Part shown: in pieces, positions 31,688 to 37,619 of the stretch | How positions within the stretch are numbered: position 1 is the stretch's first letter | Layout of the letters: the number at the start of each line of letters is the position of its first letter | NCBI GenBank assembly: GCA_003168075.1 | Contig: PMTL01000109.1 | Coordinates: forward strand, 1 to 37,619 | Reading direction: 5' to 3' | DNA length: 37,619 nt | Origin: Acidimicrobiaceae bacterium | GTDB taxonomy: Bacteria; Actinomycetota; Acidimicrobiia; Acidimicrobiales; RAAP-2 | Notes under the pieces: generated by a model | Database searches by the model: none | Told to the model about the DNA's origin: nothing | What the model saw: the letters and a program-made list of their open reading frames with translations, nothing else | Translations under genes and position numbers: made by a program

Positions 31688-32866
31688 TTACGAGGCGCTA
31701 CAAACGCCACCATGTGAGGCACCAAATACGTTGCCCCACAGAGTCTTGCTTGTCACTGGGGTTGACTGCTGCACAGCAGACAATCCATCAACAGGTGTCT
31801 TGACCTTCAGGCTAATTGCCGACTTCGTTACAAAGGGGGCAACAATTGGGTCGGCCAGGTTGGAGTCATTGTCATAACTGACATTCTGCAGAGTTGGGGC
31901 TCCACCACCCTTATCACCAGCCTTCAGTTTCACACCGGTCGCCGCATCCACCGCGTACTTCAGCGCGTACTCCGCATACAGGTTTGCGGGCTGCGACTGA
32001 GACGCCGAGACCGTCCCAGCGGCAATGTCGCACATCTCGAACGGTACGCCGTCGTCACTGATCAAGAGCGGCTTCAGGGAAGCCTTCTTGAGCAAGGGGA
32101 TAATTCCGGTGTCCGGTGACGACCACTGTGAATAGATTGCCTTCAGGTGGCTTCCGTACGCAGTAATTGCGGTCTGGGCGTCCGACACAGCCGTTGCGTC
32201 ATTCCACACGGTTGGGTCGTTCAAAACGGTGACCTTGGGGGCGTTCGCTTGCATACACGCGGCAAAAGCGTTCGATCGGTCCGCACCGTTGGACGACGTG
32301 AGGTCGCCTTCAATGTTGAGTACGTAACCCGACTTGATGCCCTTGGAGACCACGTACGCACACGCGTCTTGTCCGTAGAGCAGGTTGGATGCACGTACCA
32401 CCATGTACACGTGACCGACGCCGACAATCGTGTCAACCGAAATCAACTGCACGTTGTGCTTGGCAGCGTACGCAATGGCTGGTGCGAGGCTCGTCGCAGT
32501 CTCGGGGTTGACGATGACCGCTTTGGCGCCCTCGTTGACCAACTCTTCGATTTGCTGGTTCTGCAGACTCGCGCTGGCGGCCGAAAGAAGTGGTCCCAGC
32601 AACTTGATATTCATTGACTTGGCGTACTGCTGCTCATACGTGATGTACGCAGACCAGAAGTCAGTGTTGTTGTAGGTCAGGTCAACACCAATCTTGACTT
32701 GAGGGCTAGCGGCACCACTGACCGACGTCGCCCCCGGGGCGACCAAAGCAATCATGGTTGTCAACAGGGCACCGGTGAGTCCGATGGCCAGCGTACGATT
32801 CGGCTTGCCTCTCGCCCCCCTGATTGCCTTTCGCGGTGACGCGAACAAATTCCTTTCCACCTTCAT
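31688..32866 (-). CDS. sugar ABC transporter substrate-binding protein (periplasmic-binding protein, ribose-type)
   Basis: Signal peptide, QVKIGVDLTYNNTDFWSAYITYEQQYAKSMNIKLLG...QNQQIEELVNEGAKAVIVNPETATSLAPAIAYAAKHNVQLISVD. Confidence 0.9.
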   Translation of the reverse strand: MKVERNLFASPRKAIRGARGKPNRTLAIGLTGALLTTMIALVAPGATSVSGAASPQVKIGVDLTYNNTDFWSAYITYEQQYAKSMNIKLLGPLLSAASASLQNQQIEELVNEGAKAVIVNPETATSLAPAIAYAAKHNVQLISVDTIVGVGHVYMVVRASNLLYGQDACAYVVSKGIKSGYVLNIEGDLTSSNGADRSNAFAACMQANAPKVTVLNDPTVWNDATAVSDAQTAITAYGSHLKAIYSQWSSPDTGIIPLLKKASLKPLLISDDGVPFEMCDIAAGTVSASQSQPANLYAEYALKYAVDAATGVKLKAGDKGGGAPTLQNVSYDNDSNLADPIVAPFVTKSAISLKVKTPVDGLSAVQQSTPVTSKTLWGNVFGASHGGVCSAS

Positions 32867-32885
32867 TGAAATCCCCCCTCTAAAT

Positions 32886-32900
32886 ATTGGTCCGATGTTT
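32886..32900. promoter_or_regulatory. imperfect operator-like site ATTGGTC-C-GATGTTT
   Basis: Right arm GATGTTT identical to that of the perfect palindrome at 32960-32974; left half TTGGTC shared with 19180-19194 and 19234-19248. Confidence 0.35.
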
Positions 32901-32959
32901 TCGGCGCAATAACCAGTGATTCGCGTTAAAATATGACGTAATAGTCAGTTTCAATCACG

Positions 32960-32974
32960 AAACATCTGATGTTT
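32960..32974. promoter_or_regulatory. candidate operator: perfect palindrome AAACATC-T-GATGTTT upstream of the transporter/fucose operon
   Basis: 7-bp perfect arms, centre about 101 bp upstream of ATG 32866 (minus strand); core CATCTGATG is the reverse complement of the core at 19243-19257. Confidence 0.6.
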
Positions 32975-33170
32975 GAATTTATATCACCGGAATTTATCGA
33001 TGTCAACTCATTTTGCACGGTCGTCAATCACCCCCGAATTACGTTCAATGGGCCTCACGCTAGCCCGCGCTTCCTCGCGTGGCGTACTTGTTATCAGGGC
33101 GCCAAAAGGGGGATCTATCGTGACGCGACTGCCTCTCGCAGAGTTGTCGAGACACTCGTGGCCGTGACCA

Positions 33171-34235
33171 TCACTGGCGACGGTACTCGATCTCTTCACG
33201 CACCACGATCTCGACGCACGAGGTGACGTCATTCATTGACGCGTTTCGCCCGAAGCGACTTTCTAGACTCACAATCTTGGCCTGGGGAAAGTGTGCGCTG
33301 AACTGATCGGCGGACTCGTCGTCGACTGATCCGCACACGATCAACACCGGCACGAGGTGGCCACTCAATGAAGCAATTCCGACGGTGACTTTGCCCTCAA
33401 GGCTGCCTTCATCAAATCGTCCCTCGCCGGTCACCACCAACGAAGATCCGAGAATCCTCCCAGGTAGATTGACCGACCCGGAGACGGCGTCAAACCCACT
33501 GACAAGCGAAGCTCCGAGAGCCGCCAGACCACCAGGTATCCCCCCCGACGCGCCAGCCCGGTCCATTTCGCCAACATCGACGGACTGTTCACACGAGTAC
33601 AGCTCGCGCAACGCCGCGAGTCTCGCGTCGACCACTGCCAGGTCCTCATCGCGAACACCTTTTTGCGTGGCGTAGCGCCGCGCCGCACTAAAGCGAGTCG
33701 TCACGTCGGTCGCCGCCACCACCGGAACTGGCAGACCACCGGCGTCTCTCAGTACCCGGTAGCAGCCCCAGCCGCCATCGGACGTCGCGGAACCGCCGCA
33801 ACCAATCAGGATTGACTCTGCACCATGGCGAACGGCCGCCAAGATGAGATGACCCACCCCATCGCTCGACGCCTCGAGTGCTTGCTCTCGCGTTGGTGAC
33901 ACCAAGAAATCGCGACCAACGATTTCGGCCACCTCAATAACACCGGTAGGTTGTCCGAAGGTCGACGCCATCGTGATACGTGCTGCAATATTCTCGCCCA
34001 GCGGACCCGGGACTGTCTCTACCCAGACCTTTCCGTCAAATGCGTCACGAAAGCCTTCACCACCGTCGGACATCGGCTGCAGATCAGTTGAACATCCGAG
34101 CGACAACGCGACCCGCGAAATCGACTCGCTCAATTGCCGCGCCGTGGCGGTCCCGCGAAATTTGTCCATGGCGCTCACGACATGAAAGTCGGACCGACCG
34201 TCCGCGCACTCGCCGATGACCACAGGCACCCTCAA
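33171..34235 (-). CDS. glycerate kinase, type I (GarK-like)
   Basis: MDKFRGTATARQLSESISR...DLQPMSDGGEGFRDA...ILIGCGGSATSDGGWGCYRVLRDAGG...GASGGIPGGLAALGA. Start uncertain (TTG at 34235 in track; internal GTG/ATG possible). Confidence 0.88.
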   Translation of the reverse strand: MRVPVVIGECADGRSDFHVVSAMDKFRGTATARQLSESISRVALSLGCSTDLQPMSDGGEGFRDAFDGKVWVETVPGPLGENIAARITMASTFGQPTGVIEVAEIVGRDFLVSPTREQALEASSDGVGHLILAAVRHGAESILIGCGGSATSDGGWGCYRVLRDAGGLPVPVVAATDVTTRFSAARRYATQKGVRDEDLAVVDARLAALRELYSCEQSVDVGEMDRAGASGGIPGGLAALGASLVSGFDAVSGSVNLPGRILGSSLVVTGEGRFDEGSLEGKVTVGIASLSGHLVPVLIVCGSVDDESADQFSAHFPQAKIVSLESRFGRNASMNDVTSCVEIVVREEIEYRRQ

Positions 34236-34357
34236 TTCCGAGCAAGAATAAGCGCGAAGACTATCAAGTGGCCCCAGGCAACCGGAGACTCCGTCAATGT
34301 GCTGTGCCCACCGAGTGAATACCGGCTCCCTACGAGACCTCGAGAATTCCTAGAAAA

Positions 34358-35290
34358 CTAACTGCGCAGCACCACATTGATCGGGGGTTCTCCATTGAGC
34401 ATCCGCGTAACTTGCACTACGACGAGACGCGCCATTCGCGGCAACATGGCGCTCGATGCGCCTCCGACGTGTGGTGAGATCAGTACATTAGGCAGTGAAA
34501 ACAGTGGGTGCCCGTTGGGTAGCGGCTCCGGGTCAGTCACATCGAGGGCGAAGCGCAGGCGCCTACTCTGTGCGTGCTTCACCAGGGCCTCAGTCGAGGC
34601 GACGCGACCGCGGGCGATATTAACCAGCAGACCGCCATCTCGCATGCGAGAAAGAAACCGGTCATTGACGAGGTGCGTGGTGTCCGGGGTGAGGGGCACG
34701 CCCACCACGACGATGTCGAAAGACGGCAGCAGATCGAACAAGGAGTCAATGGCGTAGATCTGGCCGCGCTCATCAGATCGAGCCGTCGTGGCGATGCGGG
34801 TCACGCTGGTCTCAAAGGGCAAGAGTCGAGATTCGATCGCCTTGCCGACCCCTCCATATCCGACGAGAAGAACTGATCGATCCGCCAGACTCTCGTATTG
34901 GCGCGGCGCCCAGAGGCCGCGTTCAGAGGACCGAACGAAGTCGGCGATACCTCGTTGCGACGCCAAGATGAGGGCCAGCGCTAACTCGGCGGTCGAGGTC
35001 TCGTGAACCGAGGCGGCATTCGCATACGTGTAACCCGGTGGAAGGAACTCGCTCACCCCGTCATAGCCGACCGATTGGCTCTGCACGAGTCGCGCCGAGA
35101 CACCGGCCAACTGTCGTAAGACCTCTGGCGTCGACATATAAGGCGGGACGACGAGGTCGATAGTGTCGCGAGGAGCCGGTCCCGCGAAGTCCCATTCAAT
35201 AACTACGACCCCCGGCGGCGGGTCACCAAACTCCGCGATCAAACCTGGATCAGGCATGCTGAGACATAGGTCCGTCGATTTCATGGACAC
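34358..35290 (-). CDS. D-2-hydroxyacid dehydrogenase (glyoxylate/hydroxypyruvate reductase-like)
   Basis: SVLLVGYGGVGKAIESRL...VVVGVPLTPDTTHLVNDRFLSRMRDGGLLVNIARGRVASTEAL...ALDVTDPEPLPNGHPLFSLPNVLISPHVGG. Confidence 0.9.
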   Translation of the reverse strand: MSMKSTDLCLSMPDPGLIAEFGDPPPGVVVIEWDFAGPAPRDTIDLVVPPYMSTPEVLRQLAGVSARLVQSQSVGYDGVSEFLPPGYTYANAASVHETSTAELALALILASQRGIADFVRSSERGLWAPRQYESLADRSVLLVGYGGVGKAIESRLLPFETSVTRIATTARSDERGQIYAIDSLFDLLPSFDIVVVGVPLTPDTTHLVNDRFLSRMRDGGLLVNIARGRVASTEALVKHAQSRRLRFALDVTDPEPLPNGHPLFSLPNVLISPHVGGASSAMLPRMARLVVVQVTRMLNGEPPINVVLRS

Positions 35291-35683
35291 ACTCTAACGA
35301 CGTCGCATACGAGAGCGAAGTGCCGAATCGACCTCGACGACACCCCTCGTGCCAGACGAGTCCCCCGGGCGACTTCTCGATGCGAGCCTCGACGACAGTG
35401 TCGACCGTGCGACGAGAACGACTCCTATCGGCGACTGTGCCCCTATGGCGAAATTGGCGCTGCGATGAACCCGGCCAGGGGGTTCGCGTCTTCGGGCGGT
35501 CACTCGAAGACTGAGCCGACTACTCACTCCGTGACCACTTTGGGAGTTACCGGAGTGCTCGGAGGCGTCCGGGCGTTGGACGCGACCGTCCGTGGAGTAG
35601 TTACGCCCACCCCGATACGCCCAGGAACCTCGCAGCAGTTCCTCAACAGGGTTTTTGCTCGCGCCGCGGCGCGCGTCGTGAAG

Positions 35684-35756
35684 CTGGCGGGGGAGGGCTC
35701 GAACCTCCAACCTACGGATTCAAAGTCCGTCGTTCTGCCAATTGAACTACCCGCCA
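35684..35756 (-). tRNA. tRNA-Gln (anticodon TTG)
   Basis: Minus strand TGGCGGG-TA-GTTCAATTGGCAGAAC-GACGGACTTTGAATCCGTAGGTTGGAGGTTCGAGCCCTCCCCCGCCA+G; acceptor TGGCGGG/CCCGCCA, anticodon loop CTTTGAA, T-loop GGTTCGAGCCC; U1 as in tRNA-Gln; CCA not encoded. Confidence 0.93.
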
Positions 35757-35857
35757 TCTAGGGTGCTAACAATCTTTCTAGATTCTTAAGGAAAGACGAA
35801 AGACCATTAATACCAACACGCAACACTAGAGCCTGACCGTATTCCAAAGGAAAGCCC

Positions 35858-36559
35858 GTGACCAACCTACCCACCAGCAACGCCTATGTCGCGATCGTCG
35901 ACGACGACGCCGCGATTCGCACGGCCCTCGGCCGAGCGCTGCGGATGGAGAATTATGACGTCGAACTCTTCGAAGACGGCGCCAGTGCACTACGCGCCGT
36001 CCAATTGCGCGCCCCCGACGCCATAGTGTTGGACCTTCAATTGCCCGACATCGACGGGCTCGAGGTCTGTCGTCGCATTCGTCGCGCCGGCGACGCGACA
36101 CCAATCCTGATGCTGACCGCCCGCGACGCCGTGAACGACCGCGTCGAGGGACTCGACGTGGGCGCCGATGACTACCTCGTTAAACCCTTCGATCTGGCGG
36201 AGTTACTGGCGCGCCTACGCGCCCTGTTGCGCCGAAGACACGTCACCGACGGCGACGACACCGTCTTACGTTTTGAGGACCTCACCCTGAACCCCGGCAC
36301 CCGCGAAGTGCGGCGCGGCGACCGAGTCATCGAACTCACCAAGATCGAGTTCGACCTGCTCGAACTGTTCTTGCAGCACCCGCGCCAAGTCTTGACGCGT
36401 GACCAGATCCTTGATTTGGTCTGGGGCTACACCTTCGATTCGGGCACCAACTCACTGGCCGTCTATATCGGCTACCTGCGACGCAAGTTGGAAGAGTCGA
36501 GTGAACCGCGACTCATCCAGACGGTCCGCGGCGTGGGATACGCGCTGCGCGCTGCATGA
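35858..36559 (+). CDS. OmpR/PhoB-family response regulator (MprA-like)
   Basis: VAIVDDDAAIRTALGRAL...DAIVLDLQLPDIDGLEV...LMLTARDAVNDRVEGLDVGADDYLVKPFDLAELLARLRALLRR, C-terminal wHTH LTKIEFDLLELFLQHPRQVLTRDQILDLVWGYTF. GTG start, RBS AAAGGAAA. Confidence 0.95.
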   Translation: MTNLPTSNAYVAIVDDDAAIRTALGRALRMENYDVELFEDGASALRAVQLRAPDAIVLDLQLPDIDGLEVCRRIRRAGDATPILMLTARDAVNDRVEGLDVGADDYLVKPFDLAELLARLRALLRRRHVTDGDDTVLRFEDLTLNPGTREVRRGDRVIELTKIEFDLLELFLQHPRQVLTRDQILDLVWGYTFDSGTNSLAVYIGYLRRKLEESSEPRLIQTVRGVGYALRAA

Positions 36560-37619
36560 CCTTTCGCAGTCGCGTTATTGCTGCGACCGTTATCGCGGCC
36601 GCTCTAGCCGTCGTCTTAGCGAGTTTGACCTCATTCTTGACGACCCGCAACGCCCTGACGAGTTCCGTGGATCAATCCCTCTTGCAGGCCTACATCCACA
36701 GCGAGGACAACTTCGAGAGCACACCGTCATTCCTCGTCTTGGCGAACTATCAAGTGGTGCAGCCCAATGCACCAGCCGGCCTCGTCGACGCGACCGTCAA
36801 GAAGTACGCCAAGGGTCTCGCCACGGGCTACGTTTTTCGCACCGTCGAGTTCAATAATCAGTCCGTTCGCGAAGCAATCTTCGCTCTGGTTCCCGGAGAT
36901 GTGGTGGCCTGCGGCAACAACAACGATTGCCGGCTCACGACCGACGGAGCTGACGTCCTCTTCGCCAACTTCTCGGGTCAGGTCGCCGAGCTGCGAAATC
37001 TCGTGCGAACGCTGTTATTCGTCTCCGCGGGCGTTCTGCTTCTCGCCTTGTCGCTGGGTGTGATCCTGGCTCGCAACGCGCTGCACCCCCTCGAAGACGT
37101 CACTGACGACATCGAGGACATTGCCGAGACGAGTGACATGTCGCGGCGACTCGTGGAAGGCGACGTCGACGAACTCGGGCGACTGCGCCGAGTTTTCAAC
37201 CGCTTGCTCGGCACCGTCGAGCAGAGCCAATCCCTCCAGCGCCAGTTGGTGCTCGACGCCTCACACGAGTTGCGCACACCGCTGACTAGTCTGCGCACCA
37301 ACGCCCAAGTTCTCTCACGTGCCCAGCAACTTGCTCCCGAGGACTTGCAACAATTGACCGACGACATGGTCGCTCAGGTTGACGAGCTCGCCGCTCTCGT
37401 GGGCGACCTCGCCGAGCTCGCGCGCGGCGAGCGTTCCGATGGTCCCGTCGCTCAGTTTCGCCTGGACGACGTGGTCGAAGAGTGCGTCGAAACCGCTCGC
37501 ACCTACGCTCGCATCAAAAACGTCATCATCGAAGTCGATCTGGAGACGTCCATGGTCGTTGGTCGGCGCGACCGCTTAGTGCGCGCCATCTCCAATCTGC
37601 TCACCAACGCCATCAAGTT
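36556..37619 (+). CDS. sensor histidine kinase (MprB-like), 3' truncated by the window edge
   Basis: ATG overlaps the response-regulator stop (ATGA). Frame stays open to the window end: MTFRSRVIAATVIAAALAVVLASLTSF ... HAMP-like ARNALHPLEDVTDDIEDIAETSD ... QRQLVLDASHELRTPLTSLRTNAQVL ... RLVRAISNLLTNAIK (N-box). Missing from the ORF track because it has no stop. Confidence 0.93.
   Translation, partial: MTFRSRVIAATVIAAALAVVLASLTSFLTTRNALTSSVDQSLLQAYIHSEDNFESTPSFLVLANYQVVQPNAPAGLVDATVKKYAKGLATGYVFRTVEFNNQSVREAIFALVPGDVVACGNNNDCRLTTDGADVLFANFSGQVAELRNLVRTLLFVSAGVLLLALSLGVILARNALHPLEDVTDDIEDIAETSDMSRRLVEGDVDELGRLRRVFNRLLGTVEQSQSLQRQLVLDASHELRTPLTSLRTNAQVLSRAQQLAPEDLQQLTDDMVAQVDELAALVGDLAELARGERSDGPVAQFRLDDVVEECVETARTYARIKNVIIEVDLETSMVVGRRDRLVRAISNLLTNAIK

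Noticed and set aside
35294-35683. 390-bp intergenic region with small ORFs upstream of the tRNA-Gln
   Set aside because: The 60-140 aa ORFs on both strands lack RBS or recognisable motifs; no convincing gene or RNA structure seen.
18148-35684. Catabolic locus as a genomic island integrated at tRNA-Gln
   Set aside because: The tRNA 3' end does face the locus, but I found no duplicated tRNA 3' fragment near 18.15-18.33 kb by eye and no integrase or transposase. A proper repeat search would be needed to reopen this.
35768-35800. Inverted repeat TCTTTC...GAAAGA upstream of the response regulator as an autoregulatory site
   Set aside because: Only 6-bp arms in AT-rich sequence with no second copy; response-regulator sites are usually direct repeats; not enough support.

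Overview
The window is 37.6 kb of high-GC chromosome, probably actinobacterial; Acidimicrobiia-like is only an impression from gene order and composition. Bases 1-18.1 kb are mostly housekeeping: partial tRNA, NlpC/P60 hydrolase, GT2, RimJ-like GNAT, ppx/gppA, DUF501, divIC/ftsB-like, eno, mazG with an N-terminal methylase-like domain, parvulin-like lipofold protein, mfd, pth, rplY/ctc, prs, alpha/beta hydrolase, ppdK. Bases 18.3-35.3 kb form a compact sugar-acid catabolic locus. On the + strand it has an FCD/GntR regulator, a mandelate-racemase-like enolase-superfamily enzyme and an RraA-type aldolase. Convergent to these is a 12-gene, largely stop/start-overlapping minus-strand operon: CUT2 sugar ABC transporter, L-fuconate dehydratase, FAH hydrolase, SDR, RhaM-like mutarotase, fuconolactonase-like amidohydrolase, aldo/keto reductase, LutA-LutB-LutC. 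Behind it lie a type-I glycerate kinase and a D-2-hydroxyacid dehydrogenase. The gene set fits a complete non-phosphorylative L-fucose (6-deoxyhexose) pathway to pyruvate + L-lactate, with built-in lactate oxidation, plus a second, unassigned acid-sugar branch. By eye, the promoter regions of the two convergent operons carry the same palindromic core (CATCAGATG / its reverse complement CATCTGATG), a candidate operator for the adjacent GntR protein. The window ends with tRNA-Gln(TTG) and an MprAB-like two-component system whose kinase runs off the edge. No CRISPR, rRNA, transposase or prophage genes were seen. No alignment or search was run; all family calls come from motif recognition.
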